A DNA stretch of 64,000 bases from Rutpela maculata. Taxonomy: Eukaryota > Arthropoda > Insecta > Coleoptera > Cerambycidae. The stretch covers positions 183,334,301 to 183,398,300 of the forward strand of contig OW386285.2 in assembly GCA_936432065.2 (NCBI GenBank), read 5' to 3'. Below the pieces are notes generated by a model. That model was not told where the DNA came from. It searched no databases and was given only the letters and a program-made list of their open reading frames with translations. Of the stretch, positions 13,261 to 24,230 are shown in pieces. Made by a program: the position numbers and the translations under genes. The number at the start of each line of letters is the position of its first letter. Positions within the stretch are counted from its first letter, which is position 1.

Positions 13261-13440
13261 TATAAATAATTATGTTTAGGGTATGCATGTTAAAAGTATG
13301 ATGATGATATAATTTATAATATAAATAATTATGTTTAGGGTATGCATGTTAAAAGTATTTCCATTGATATAATTTATAATATAAATAATTATGTTTTGGG
13401 TATGCATGTTAAAAGTATTTCCATTGATATAATTTATATT
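13261..13440. repeat. Tandem array, three exact-length 60-bp units
   Basis: Units 13261-13320, 13321-13380 and 13381-13440 each carry ATAAATAATTATGTTT, GGGTATGCATGTTAAAAG and a TGATATAATTTATA tail. Identity is high, so the duplication is recent. Confidence 0.95.
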
Positions 13441-13599
13441 TATTCTAATGCAAAATAGGTAACAGATATAAGGTATTCATTCCATTATTGACGTTTGACT
13501 AAAATAGGTTTTTTTGTACAAACATGAAGCCTCAAAAAAAAGCCCAAAATAGCATATTCCTCGCTTACTTGAAGCCCACACCCTGCCTATGCTTGTTAC

Positions 13600-14560
13600 T
13601 ACATTTTGAAAAAAAAATGTAGTATAGGTTTTGCATTTTTCCGGTGGACCATCGAAACCCGAAAAAATCGTCGGATCGAAATAAAAGTCATATCTATCGA
13701 CTCGAGAGCGAATTTAGAAAATTCCGTCCGTCGGTCAGTCGTCGGTCTGTTACGCTCAGCCCTCCTAATCTGTTCTCGGATTTCGATGAAACTTGGTTGA
13801 TAGGAGGCCTTCAGAAGACCTTAACGCTGGAAGCTCGGCTCAATTCGGAAACCGGAAGTACCCGATATAGACGTTTCAAGTTTTTCGGGAAAAATTGAAT
13901 AACTCTGTAACGGGCAGTCAGATTGAGATATTTCAAAATGGTGCCGCTGGCAACAGTCTACAGATAAGTATACCGGAGACTATATCGAAAAATAAATGGA
14001 AATTGATTTCTTTTGCAAAAACTGGTTTTGTCGAAATTGGGCTAGGAAGCACGATAACTGTCCAGGATATTGATTGATTTCGATGAGACTTGGTGTGATC
14101 GAAGGTACACAGCCACAAATGAAGCCTATTGCTTGAGGCTCGAATCCGTTGACCGTAAGTATTTTTTCCAAGGCCGAGTATGATTTTCCAAAGAAATTCC
14201 TCCCGAACCGAAGGTCCGATTTTGATTTTCAAAAATGGCGATTGTAGGGCTCGATTAAGTCTGTTAGGTGACGTTTGTGAGAAATTTGACAAAACAGAAG
14301 CGAATCTACAAATCCTGAAAAACTTTATTTTTTTGATAAATTCTACAAATACCGAACAGTTTTCTAATAAAAATCGAAAATTAAATATTCCGTCGATCAA
14401 TCTCTATAACCAGTATAAGGCATGGATCTTTTTGGACAAAAAATCTAAAATGGAGTTTTTTCGAAAAATTAAAAATAAACGAGTTATTTACAAAGCCCGG
14501 TATATCAGAGTGGCAGTCCCCCCGAAAATAAAATTGTAAGTCTGAAATCACTCTCTTCTC
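13600..14560. repeat. Unclassified interspersed repeat with ~298-bp internal duplication
   Basis: GGATTTCGATGAAACTTGG near 13777 recurs as TGATTTCGATGAGACTTGG near 14075, each followed by related sequence. The block is less AT-rich than its surroundings. Frames across it on both strands show no known domain. Looks like a non-autonomous interspersed repeat. Confidence 0.45.
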
Positions 14561-14943
14561 GAAAAAGTCTCTATTTTGATAATACACGAAATTATCTATA
14601 GGTATCCAAACCAAAAAAAAATGAAGATCATAACGGGGAAAATTCTATCTTTATAAATATTTGACCGATTTTCATTTACTAAATAACAATATAAACGATG
14701 CTCTTTCTGTATTTCAAAATGTAGTTAGCCTTTACTTTAGTCAATACAAAAAGAAAAAAAAAAAGAAAAATGAAACATGTCAAAATGTACTGAGTCATCC
14801 TACGACCCTCTGCTAAAAAGGTACTGAATCATTCCAAAAGGGATAAAAAGCATATCAAAATGTAGTTTTTAGCTTGTTTATAAACATTTTTCATTTTATG
14901 AGGATTATTAAATTAATTATTTTATGTACTTGTTCTTTTAGAC
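14561..14943. other. No gene seen
   Basis: AT-rich spacer before palindrome C2. Confidence 0.5.
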
Positions 14944-17876
14944 AAGTTCACACGTTCAAACACATGTTAATTCTTGATAAAGCTCTTAAAAATATGAGTG
15001 AGGTCTCATTGGATTTAGAATGACGTCTAGAAAAATGTGCAAAAGTTTCAAACCCGCACATAAACCATTGCAAAATTTATAAACAAATTCAAATTGAAAA
15101 AATAATTTTGTTTTTTGCAAATAACTCGAATACTATTAATATATAAGAAATAAAAAAAGGATTCTTAAAGAGGAAGAAATTTCCAATAGAGAACTCCTGA
15201 CTCCCGGAACTCTATCTCTATTATTAATAATTTTAATTTGATGTTGAAAATGGGGCTCCGCGCGGAGAACGCACAGCCGTTTTGATGCTCTGAAACCGAC
15301 CTTGGCAAGTAAAAACATTTTTTTATATTATTAAACATTAATTTAAAAATTTATTTTTAAAATTATGGTATTATTTAGATACTTAAAGGAACAATATCTC
15401 GTTGGATCCCCGTTTTTCATAAAATGAGCCTATTGTGAATTAACAAATTTTTTTAGAGTTTACGTTTATATTTCAAGTCGGATAATTGTTAAACAAAAGC
15501 CACTAAATTTATTATTATTTCTCTTCGTGGACACCTCATGTCAACTATACTTTATGAGATTATGACATTGCGATATTTTTAATTGTTATAGTCTATTAGT
15601 TATTAATTATTCCAGCCAACAAAAAACTAAAAAATGGAAAAGAGAGGTTGAAAGATTTTTTTATTAATTTTAATTATTAATACTGTTTTTATACTCAAAA
15701 ATACTATAAAATTACATAAATTTTAAATTTTTAGTGCTATTTGTTTAAACAAATTTTATGAACAAATAGATAATTTGCGGTAGGCTTGAAACATTTTTTT
15801 GCCATTTTGTTATAAAATATTATGATTTAAAAAAATTCCTAAACAATTTTTTAACTGTTTATAATCAATTATTTCTTTTTTTCATTATTTAAACAAATTA
15901 TTAAGAAAAAAATTTATTCTTAAAATTTATTATTTGCAATTCTCTCCAAGGTGGTAAATTTGTATTTATTGTTAATTCATTTGTTTATTTAATAAACAAT
16001 TTGTTATTAACAATCGCCGAATGTGTTTTGGAAAAAATAACATATACAACTGTATACATAAATTTTTTTATATTTTTTTTTATAGAATTTTAAAGTTTAA
16101 ATATTAATTTTTTTTACATGTTTATGTATAAGGTTGTTTTTGTTTTTTTTTTTCTATAAAAAAAAACCGCTGCCCAAGGAATCATTACTTCCACATCCGG
16201 ATTTTAAGTCACACAATGAAAAAATTTTGCATCTGGAAATAATTGTTTATGGAACTTTAATAAGATAATATTTGAAATCCCAAAAACCCATAAAACGATA
16301 CCCCACATCGGTAGTGGGGTGGGGGTGGTGACAGGGGGTGGGAGTGGGGGGTGGATAAAGTAAAAAAATATTTTGAGGTTTCTGGTTCTTGTACACACAC
16401 TAAATCACATTTTTTTTCATCCCCTTTAATAATGGGGTGGGGGTTGTAATGGGGGTGGTTAATGCCAAATTTTTTTTTGAGACTTTAGCTTCTCTTGTCT
16501 ATACTAAATATCAATTTTATGGACTCTTACCTGCTTGATTTACCTATTTACTCCAAATTAGCCCAATTTACCCCCCCAACCCTTCGACTGAACAAGATGA
16601 AAATATAATCCAGTTCTAGATCTCGTTAAAGTACATATGTGTACCAAATTTCAAGTCAATATCTCAGACGGTTCCAGAGTAAACGTGCCCACAAAAAAAG
16701 TTACAGACCGACAGACAGAAATTTTTTTTTCGCTCAAACTTGAAATCTCGACGTTTCATGACATTTCAAGCCTATTTGAACAATAAAAATTTTTAAAAAT
16801 TTTTTTGTCGTTACTATACTTCCACTGGATGTGGAAGTAAAATATAAACACGTTCAGCGATTGTTAATAACAAATTGTTTATTAATAAATAAACAAATAA
16901 ATTAACAACGAAAAAATTTTTTCCCTTGTAGAGAATTGCAAATAATAAATTTTAAGAATCATTTTTTTTATAATATGTTTAAATAATGAAAAAAGGAAAA
17001 AATTGATTATAAACAGTTAAAAAAAATTTTAAATCACCTAATATTTTATAACAAATAAAATGGCAAAAAATGTTTTTCAAAAATACGTAATTTTTCTATT
17101 TGTCTATAACATTTGTTTAAGCAAAATTTAAAGTTTATGTAATCTTATTGTATTTTTGAAACAGTAATAATAATTAAAATTAATAAAAACTCCTCTCTTT
17201 TTCATTTTTTAGTTTTTTGTTACCTTAAATAATTAATAACTAATAGACCATAACAATTAAAATCATCGCAATGTCATCTCGTAAAGTATAGTTGACATAA
17301 GGTCTCCACGAAGCGAAACAGTTTTAGTGGCTTTTGTTTAACAATTATCCGACTTGAAATATAAACGCAAACTCTAAAAAAAATTTATTAATTAACAATA
17401 AGCTCATTTTATGAAAAATCGGCGAAACATTTTTTTCCAACGAGATATTGTTCCTTTAAGTGTCTAAATAATACCATAATTTTTTTTAATTTCTAAATTA
17501 ATACTTAATAATATAAAAAAATGTTTCTACTTGCTACGGTCGGTTTCAGAGCATTGGAGCCCTATTTTCAACATTAAATTAAAATTATTAATAATAGAGA
17601 TAGAGTTCTGGGTATCAGGAGTTTTTTATTGGAAATTTCTTCCTCTTTAAGAATCTTTTTTTTTATTTCTTAAATATTAATAGTTTTCGAGTTATTTGCA
17701 AAAATCGAATCTCATTATTTTTTCAATCTTAATTTGTTTAAAACTTTTGCAATTGTTTATGTGCGGGTTTGAAACTTTTGCACATTTTTCTAGACGTCAT
17801 TCCGAATTCAATGAACCCTCACTCATATTTTTACGAGCTTTATCAAGAATTAACACGGGTTTGAACTTGTGAACTA
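14944..17876. mobile_element. Foldback element C2, interrupted by A1
   Basis: Second copy of the C palindrome. The left arm starts AGTTCACACGTTCAAAC and the right arm ends with its near complement at 17855-17876. Landmarks of C1 recur in the same order on both arms. A copy of repeat family A (16167-16839) sits close to the apex. AGAC lies near both outer edges, but I cannot fix a target duplication. Confidence 0.85.
16167..16839 (+). mobile_element. Repeat family A, copy A1 (full-length)
   Basis: Begins CCGCTGCCCAAGGAATCA, then TACTTCCACATCC. It contains two G-rich ~110-bp cassettes (GGGGTGGGGGTGG type), a GTGTACCAAATTTCAAGTC block, an ACAGACCGACAGACAG block, and ends ACTATACTTCC with GGATGTGGAAGTA. 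The subterminal inverted CTTCCACATCC and lack of coding sequence recall Helitron-associated non-autonomous elements, but that is only a guess. The C1 copy gives the empty site. Confidence 0.8.
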
Positions 17877-19692
17877 GACTGTTTGAGAAGTTTGAAAATA
17901 GAACAATGTTATACCGTGCGTGTAATTTCCCATTAGGCATGTACATTCACGTAGCGCGAGAGATTTGACAACACCAGCAGCCGTAAATTCGTCCGTCGGT
18001 GGAGCATTCCAGCGTTGTTATTTCATTTCAGCCAGCTGGCACGCGCGATGTTGTAATTCTTCTCCCCATGCCTAGCCCGCGACTACACACACGGTATAAA
18101 ACGTTGAAGAATTAATGTAACTGTTCTTTTTTCTATTGGAACTACCCACATGATAAAAGTCAAAGTCAATAGAAAGCAAAAATAAATAACTGAATGTAAA
18201 TATTGTTCGCCTGTTTACTGAAGTTTTTATATAACTGTTAAACATTATATATGACCTTCTGCAGTTTGTTGAAAATAAGTTGATTTTTCTAGATATAGTT
18301 GCTATATTTGTAATTCTAATCGTCTCCTGATGATGCCAGCTTGGTTGGCAAAGAGCTTCTAGCTAAATTCTGCAGAATTTTTGTTATTGTCAAATCTTAT
18401 CAAGAGTTACAACAGTTTATATTTGCATTTTTTGCTTAAGATGTCTTAACTGTTGTATTTGCAGATTGGAATTTTTTTAATAACAACGTGGCTCTTCCTC
18501 TAGCTAATTTTAACTTATTGTCCAAATTTAAATACGATCGGACTCTTGGTCCTTCAGTTATCGTGCTTACAAAGCACATGGTGTTTTCATAAATAGTCCA
18601 GTAAATGTCAAAAGAACTGTTGGCAATGGTAAAGTTACACCTCTTTGAAGCAAGGCAGTACTTAGTCATAAATCTATCTAAAAAATTAATTGTCCTATTA
18701 TTATGACGACAAAAATGTATAAATAGAGCAGAAAAATTATTTTATAATTCATTAAAATTAATAACCAAAACATTAGAGAAATACATAATTCTGCGTATTA
18801 CAACAAATTACCTGATCAGTTGGAAACTTAAAATAACATGAAAGTCATTGTTTATAAGAATGTTTTAGAGCAGAAAAAGTAATTCTCAATTACGTAAAAA
18901 TACATACTTTACGAAAAAAATTGTTTGTAGATGATACAATTATCTTCAATTTTTATTTTCGTTATTATTTGAATAGACGCACGATGTTTTTAACTTTATT
19001 ATTTTATCAAAAAAAAGTAAGTAAACATAACTTGGAAAATAAATCAATAAATGGCATAATTTTACCCCAATTATACAAAGAGGGCAATTTTTAATGTCTA
19101 TTTTTATTCAAAATTAGTTTTTTTATTATTTGCGATATGAAGACTAAGACCATAATAAGAAATATAGCAGAAATTTAATATTGCTACATAAATTGTTTAA
19201 ATATTTATGAAGCAACCAAAACTGCAGTCTTGTGTTGATGACTCATCGATTTTGTGCGTCGGCCTTGTCTATAGGTGGTGTTGACAGAAGACGCTGTAAT
19301 TAGGGTAAATGAAATCGGTTGGTCCCAGTTGAAAGGTAATTGAATAAACTTTATTTTCCAACAAAAATTTCTAATATTTTGTTTCATTACAAATGGATAA
19401 AATGTTTTTTTACAATAAGGTTGGATTTTTTAGGTTATAAATTATTTTTAAGGAAAATAATGTAGGCATCTATACTATTTAATTAATCATTTAAAAAGCT
19501 AAAAAAAAAACTTTAAATGAACTTTTTTATTAGAACGCAATTTAAAGGAAAACCGACAGGAAAACATTTTCGCAAAATTCGATTTTCATGTAAACAAATT
19601 TTTGGACAAAGAATAGATATAACTTGTAGAAATTGTAGAGAATTAAAATATTTTTCAACATTGTGGTCAATGTTCTTCTCCTCAAGCGTTAA
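17877..19692. other. No gene seen; degraded hammerhead-like motif
   Basis: Mostly AT-rich. 18327-18365 has CTGATGATGCCAGC, a short stem TGCCA/TGGCA, and AAAGAG where a hammerhead would have GAAA. A short frame at 18669-18436 (minus) has no recognisable domain. Nothing else supportable. Confidence 0.45.
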
Positions 19693-19855
19693 TTACTTCC
19701 ACATAAGTATAGTAACGACAAAAAAAAATTTGAAAATTTTTATTGTTCAAATAGGCTTAGAATGTCATGAAACGTCGAGAATTTAAGTTTGAGCGAAAAA
19801 AATTTCTGTCTGTAACTTTTTTTGTGCGCACGATTACTCTGGAACTGTTTAAGAT

Positions 19856-19879
19856 ATTGACTTAGAGTTTGGTACACGT
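19856..19879. repeat. Target site duplication, left copy
   Basis: The 24 bp starting ATTGACTTAGAG and ending GGTACACGT match 23554-23577 with one mismatch. They mark the left edge of the inserted LINE. Confidence 0.9.
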
Positions 19880-19880
19880 C

Positions 19881-20723
19881 AAAGAACCCAACCCCAACAC
19901 CACTCAACCTTCGACAACACATAATCTTACAAGTTATTCGGTTGTGATTGCATCAGTCGAACACGAAATAGAGGAAAAAACCATTAGTGAATTTCTAAAC
20001 AAATCCAATCTCGAACACAGATATTGCAAACGAATCATCTCTAAAGCTACAAATAATACCACCACATTAATTAGAATTATTACCAGTTCACAAAGCACAT
20101 CTGAAACTCTCCTATCCAAAGGATTGTATTTTAAATACCGACACTACCCCGTATACCCCAGCAAGCCTCCAGCTCCGGTACCTAAACCATGTAGCAAATG
20201 CCTCTCATTCGACCATACATTTGAAGTTTGCCAGAAACCAACCACATGCATGAAACGTAAAGGAAATCATGCTACAAATAAATGCTCTTCCCCACTAACT
20301 CCAAAATGCCATAGCTGCAGCGCAGAGGATCACCAAGCATGGTCATATAAGTGTCCAAACAGACCTCGTAACCCCATCCAAGGTATCCCCAATGTACCAA
20401 TAAAATCTTTAAACAAAAAATCCCATGAAGTCTCAATGGAGAACAAAAAATCGAGAATCCACCAGCCTATAACTATTCGCGACACAATAATAAATAGCTA
20501 TGTAAATGAAGTAAATGACCCCAAGATTACCAACAGAGAAGAATTACTCACACAACTCCGCAAGAGATTTGTCAACAATTTTAAGGTAGATACGGTGGCG
20601 GTATTCTCAGGAAATAGGATTTATATACTCATGTTTGATTTAGAACAACTGGATTCACATCAATCACCAACAGAGCCCACTATTAGTGAAAACAATGAAC
20701 AATTTGAACACATCAATGATTAA
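19881..20723 (+). CDS. LINE ORF1 (gag-like), N-terminally truncated
   Basis: RNA-binding gag-like protein of the retrotransposon. The frame is open from the insertion point to the stop at 20721-20723. It aligns by eye with residues ~195-450 of ORF1 of copy 2, sharing the HRYCKRIISK and GNRIYILMFDL blocks. Three zinc knuckles are present in the parent design. The first (CSKCLSFDHTFEVC) and third (CHSCSAEDHQAWSYKC) are intact. The second has CMKR, where the second cysteine is arginine, so it should not hold zinc. No native start codon remains; the frame begins in flanking DNA. The stop overlaps the ORF2 start in ATGATTAA. Domain order resembles Jockey gag proteins with a PRE_C2HC-type region; that family name is inference. 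Confidence 0.88.
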   Translation, partial: KEPNPNTTQPSTTHNLTSYSVVIASVEHEIEEKTISEFLNKSNLEHRYCKRIISKATNNTTTLIRIITSSQSTSETLLSKGLYFKYRHYPVYPSKPPAPVPKPCSKCLSFDHTFEVCQKPTTCMKRKGNHATNKCSSPLTPKCHSCSAEDHQAWSYKCPNRPRNPIQGIPNVPIKSLNKKSHEVSMENKKSRIHQPITIRDTIINSYVNEVNDPKITNREELLTQLRKRFVNNFKVDTVAVFSGNRIYILMFDLEQLDSHQSPTEPTISENNEQFEHIND

Positions 20724-23364
20724 TATACTTTACTCAAATATAAACGGATATCAAGCAAAAAAGGAACTGGTATACAACTTTATGGAAAACAACGATATAA
20801 ACCTCGCGATGTTTGTAGAATCCAAAACAAAATCTGGAAATACGGTGATCTATAAAAATTGGAACATCATCCAACAAAATGGGGCTCAAATACATAACCA
20901 TGCGAGAGGTGGAAGCCTAGTAAAAGTTCATCCACAATTGAAAATGGGCAAAGCAAATGCTCCCAGAATCAACAACCCCCTCAATGAATGCACCCACTTC
21001 ACAATACCATACTTAGATGACAAATTGCATATTTTTCTAACATACATCCATCCAAATTCCAGAATTGAAGAAAACATTTTTACTATGGCCACTTTACACA
21101 AATATACCATCATAGTGGGGGATCTTAATGTCACCACAAAAACAAAAAAGAAACAGATGAACGACTTCTTAAGGAACACGAACTTTGCGAGATACGACAC
21201 TCCACCCACATTCCTTATGGACCACAATAACGACTCCAGACCAGATGTAATACTCCATACCTTAAATATGACAGGAAACATCCATAAAGTAGAAAACATA
21301 ACAGATCTAGCCTCAGACCACCTCGGCTTTAAAATAGATATTGACATGCAGACCCCAGCCATCAGCTCCAAAATAGAAAGATACAACTTTAACAAAACAA
21401 ACATAAGTAAAGTCAACAACATAATGTCAAGATATGTTGAAAGCATAAACGATCACGATATTAGTCGAGACAACATCTCTGAATTTAACAATAAATTAAG
21501 TAAGGTCATCATAGAAAATACTCCAAAACAAGAAGTTCGCTATTTCACTCAGGAATTGCCACCTTTTATTTTGAGGTTGATCAAAAATAAAAGAAAAATA
21601 TATAGAGACTATAAGAATAATGGGAGCGCCGAGCTTAAAAAAGAAATTAATAAATACAATAAAAATATACAACAGCTTATACAACAATACAGAGAGCATA
21701 AATGGATCTCCACATGTGAAGACATTAATCGTAAAAGAGGAAAATACTACTGGAATGACATTAAAAAACTTTCTAAGTACAAAAACAAAAATCAAAATAC
21801 TACACCTTTAATAATGAATGGACACACTTTTGATACAGCTGAAGAGAAAGCTCAAAAATTTGCTGAGGAAGACATTGAAACATGGTTTAATACACACTTT
21901 GAGGAAAACAATCAAATTATACATTACCCAAACGAGTATATAATGGAGGAAGAAGAATATTATAACATATTAAACCAGGGAAAAAATTCTGCACCTGGAC
22001 ACGACTACATAAAAAGAGCTTTATTAAAACAACTGGATGACAAAATACACAAACACATAATCAAAATTTATGAATTCTGCTTAAAGTACAGCTTCCTTCC
22101 AAAAGAATGGAAGACAGGTATTATTATTACCATCCCTAAACCAAACCTGGATCATTCATTAGCCAGCAATCATAGACCCATAACGTTACTACCAGCCCTT
22201 GGAAAAAACCTAGAGAAAATCATCAAGAATAGACTAGAAAATACAATAGGAAATAAAATACCTGGATACCAATTTGGTTTTAGAGATCACCGATCAACAA
22301 CACACCCACTAGCTGTATTATCAAATAATGTAGAAACATCCAGATTAAATGGAAACAACACCACAGCAATATTCCTGGACATAAACAAAGCTTTTGACAG
22401 CGTATGGTTGTTAGGGCTCATATATAAACTGGATAGACTCGATTGCCCTAAATATTTAATTCATATAATTATAAACCTGCTTACAGAAAGAACGCTCAAA
22501 GTGAAAGTACAACACAAAATGTCAAATGAATTTTTACCACAGCAAGGAATCTCACAGGGGTCACCTCTTTCGCCAATCCTCTACAATATCTACTGCTCGG
22601 ATATATACCACGAAGACCCACAACACTTTGCTCTGGATAAATATATTTTGCAATACGCAGACGACACCACACTAATTGCACATGGAAAGAATATCAGAGC
22701 AACAACAGAAAAATTACAGGAGCTGACGAATTTAGTGGTGTTGTGGTTTAAAAAATGGAGACTAAAGCCTAATCCTAGAAAATCCCATTTAATAATTTTC
22801 TTCCATAACCCTATACCAACTACCCCCACTATTAACATAGATAATCACACCCTTCACGCCAAGAACAATGTTAAGTACCTAGGAATAACAATCGACAATA
22901 AAATTAATTATAACCTGCACACTAAAAACGTTAAAAAACTAACAATTGCAAGAGCACGACATTTCACAAGCCTCTCTAAAAGTGAAACTGGTATTAATAC
23001 CAGAACAAAAATACAAATTTACAAGCTGATCTGCAGACCCATAATAGAATATGGAAGTATCTTTTCTTTAAATATGAAGAACCCTGCGAAGAAAAACCTC
23101 AAAGTTGCAGAAACCACAGCTATCAGAAAAATCACAAAAATCCGACACCCTAATAACCAACTTCACAATCCGCCAAATGCATTGTTATATCAGCTGACCC
23201 AAGTACAACCCATAGAAGAACGACTGTCCAAACAAGCGGCCAACTTTAGTCAATCCCAGACAAACAAAGATCTACTTTCCCCTTTCTGCATAAGAAGAAA
23301 CAGACCAATTAGAAACCGCTACACACACCCGGTACAAACGCTGTGGGAAAGGATTGATCAATGA
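20716..23364 (+). CDS. LINE ORF2: APE-type endonuclease and reverse transcriptase
   Basis: The enzyme that nicks the target and copies the RNA. No stop or frameshift over 882 residues from this ATG. Numbered from the longer frame opening at 20686, endonuclease landmarks are N19 in LYSNING, E45 in FVESKT, GDLNV at 145-149 and SDH at 210-212. RT landmarks are HRPITLLPALGKNLEK (~497-512), FLDINKAFDSVW (~563-574), ISQGSPLSP (~622-630) and the catalytic YADD at 657-660. There is no RNase H domain and the length is near that of Jockey ORF2. I chose 20716 because it gives the same 8-base overlap with ORF1 as in copy 2; ATGs at 20686 and 20695 are in frame upstream. Relative to copy 2 about 18 residues are missing near 21860, in frame. 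It could still be catalytically active. Confidence 0.93.
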   Translation: MINILYSNINGYQAKKELVYNFMENNDINLAMFVESKTKSGNTVIYKNWNIIQQNGAQIHNHARGGSLVKVHPQLKMGKANAPRINNPLNECTHFTIPYLDDKLHIFLTYIHPNSRIEENIFTMATLHKYTIIVGDLNVTTKTKKKQMNDFLRNTNFARYDTPPTFLMDHNNDSRPDVILHTLNMTGNIHKVENITDLASDHLGFKIDIDMQTPAISSKIERYNFNKTNISKVNNIMSRYVESINDHDISRDNISEFNNKLSKVIIENTPKQEVRYFTQELPPFILRLIKNKRKIYRDYKNNGSAELKKEINKYNKNIQQLIQQYREHKWISTCEDINRKRGKYYWNDIKKLSKYKNKNQNTTPLIMNGHTFDTAEEKAQKFAEEDIETWFNTHFEENNQIIHYPNEYIMEEEEYYNILNQGKNSAPGHDYIKRALLKQLDDKIHKHIIKIYEFCLKYSFLPKEWKTGIIITIPKPNLDHSLASNHRPITLLPALGKNLEKIIKNRLENTIGNKIPGYQFGFRDHRSTTHPLAVLSNNVETSRLNGNNTTAIFLDINKAFDSVWLLGLIYKLDRLDCPKYLIHIIINLLTERTLKVKVQHKMSNEFLPQQGISQGSPLSPILYNIYCSDIYHEDPQHFALDKYILQYADDTTLIAHGKNIRATTEKLQELTNLVVLWFKKWRLKPNPRKSHLIIFFHNPIPTTPTINIDNHTLHAKNNVKYLGITIDNKINYNLHTKNVKKLTIARARHFTSLSKSETGINTRTKIQIYKLICRPIIEYGSIFSLNMKNPAKKNLKVAETTAIRKITKIRHPNNQLHNPPNALLYQLTQVQPIEERLSKQAANFSQSQTNKDLLSPFCIRRNRPIRNRYTHPVQTLWERIDQ

Positions 23365-23553
23365 AACTCCCAAATTAAATAATTCTTTTTTTTTTTTACG
23401 TTTATTTATATGTTAATTGAAACATTACTGTTAATAATTATTATATTAATTTTAAGAAACAGGCTGAAGGACCTCGGTCAATGGCCTATTGAGTCTTGGT
23501 ATGTATTGTATGTGCTTAATACTTAATAAAGAACATTTATTATTATTATTATT
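23365..23553 (+). other. LINE 3' UTR and (TTA)n tail
   Basis: Contains a T-run, the block ACAGGCTGAAGGACC near 23459, an AATAAA at 23525, and a short TTA repeat tail. The ACAGGCTG-GAAGACTTAGGTC version occurs at the same place in copy 2, so this 3' end is conserved and is a candidate template-recognition region for the reverse transcriptase. Confidence 0.8.
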
Positions 23554-23577
23554 ATTGACTTAGAATTTGGTACACGT
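23554..23577. repeat. Target site duplication, right copy
   Basis: Matches 19856-19879 with one mismatch. It marks the right edge of the inserted LINE. Confidence 0.9.
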
Positions 23578-24230
23578 ATGTATTTTAACGAGATCTGGAA
23601 ATAAATTATATTTTTATCCTCGTCCGTCGAAGGGTTGGGTGGTAAATTGGGGTAAATGGAGGATAAATAGGTAAATCGAACAGGTAAAAGTCCATAAAAT
23701 TTGTATTTAATATATGTAAGAGAAGCTAAGGTCTCTAAAAGCTTTTTGGCATTAGTCACCCCCATTACCACCCCCACCTCATTATTAAAGAGGATAAAAA
23801 ATTTGTGATTTAGTGTGTGTACAAGAACCAAAAATCTCAAAATATTTTTTACTTCATCCACCTCTATTATTATTCCCCTATCACCACCCCCATCCCACTA
23901 CCGATGTGGGATATCGTTTTATGGGTTTTTGGGGTAGACGATTTCAAATATTATATTATTAAAGTTCCATAAACAATTATTCCCACATACAAAATTTTTT
24001 CGTTGTGAGAGACTTGGTTAGAAAATCTGAATGTGGAAGTATTGACTCCTTGGGCAACGGTTTTTTTGAGTTAATCGCGAAAAACTAGCGTCGAATTTTG
24101 ACTTTTGGAGGGCAGGAAAAAAACACTAAACCTTAAAAAAAATCACTTCTCGGTCAAATTTTTACCTTATTGGAACGGACTAAAATTTTCTTCCCCCTTT
24201 GATTGACATCCTTTATTTATGAATTATTTT

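Larger units (their letters stand above)
19880..23553 (+). mobile_element. Jockey/I-like non-LTR retrotransposon, copy 1 (5'-truncated)
   Basis: Bounded by a 24-bp target duplication. It holds the C-terminal part of ORF1, a complete ORF2, a 3' UTR, and a (TTA)n tail at about 23537-23553. The 5' UTR and the first ~190 residues of ORF1, as judged against copy 2, are absent, which fits 5' truncation during target-primed reverse transcription. A related but clearly diverged copy lies at 29393-33869. Confidence 0.93.
19693..24065 (-). mobile_element. Repeat family A, copy A4, split by a LINE
   Basis: The minus-strand family A copy starts TTACTTCCACAT at 19693 and ends GAATGTGGAAGTATTG, CTCCTTGGGCAACGG at 24060. 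It is interrupted at 19880-23553 by a Jockey-like element. The two halves meet across a 24-bp target duplication. Confidence 0.85.

Noticed and set aside
13261..13440. Regular 60-bp repeats considered as a CRISPR array
   Set aside because: Units are homogeneous tandem copies without distinct spacers, and the context is eukaryotic.
18436..18669. 77-residue minus-strand frame considered as a Penelope-like remnant
   Set aside because: No reverse transcriptase or GIY-YIG motif could be seen, so the proximity to a hammerhead-like motif is not enough.
20928..22838. Minus-strand frames opposite LINE ORF2
   Set aside because: Shadows of the plus-strand coding sequence; no recognisable motifs.
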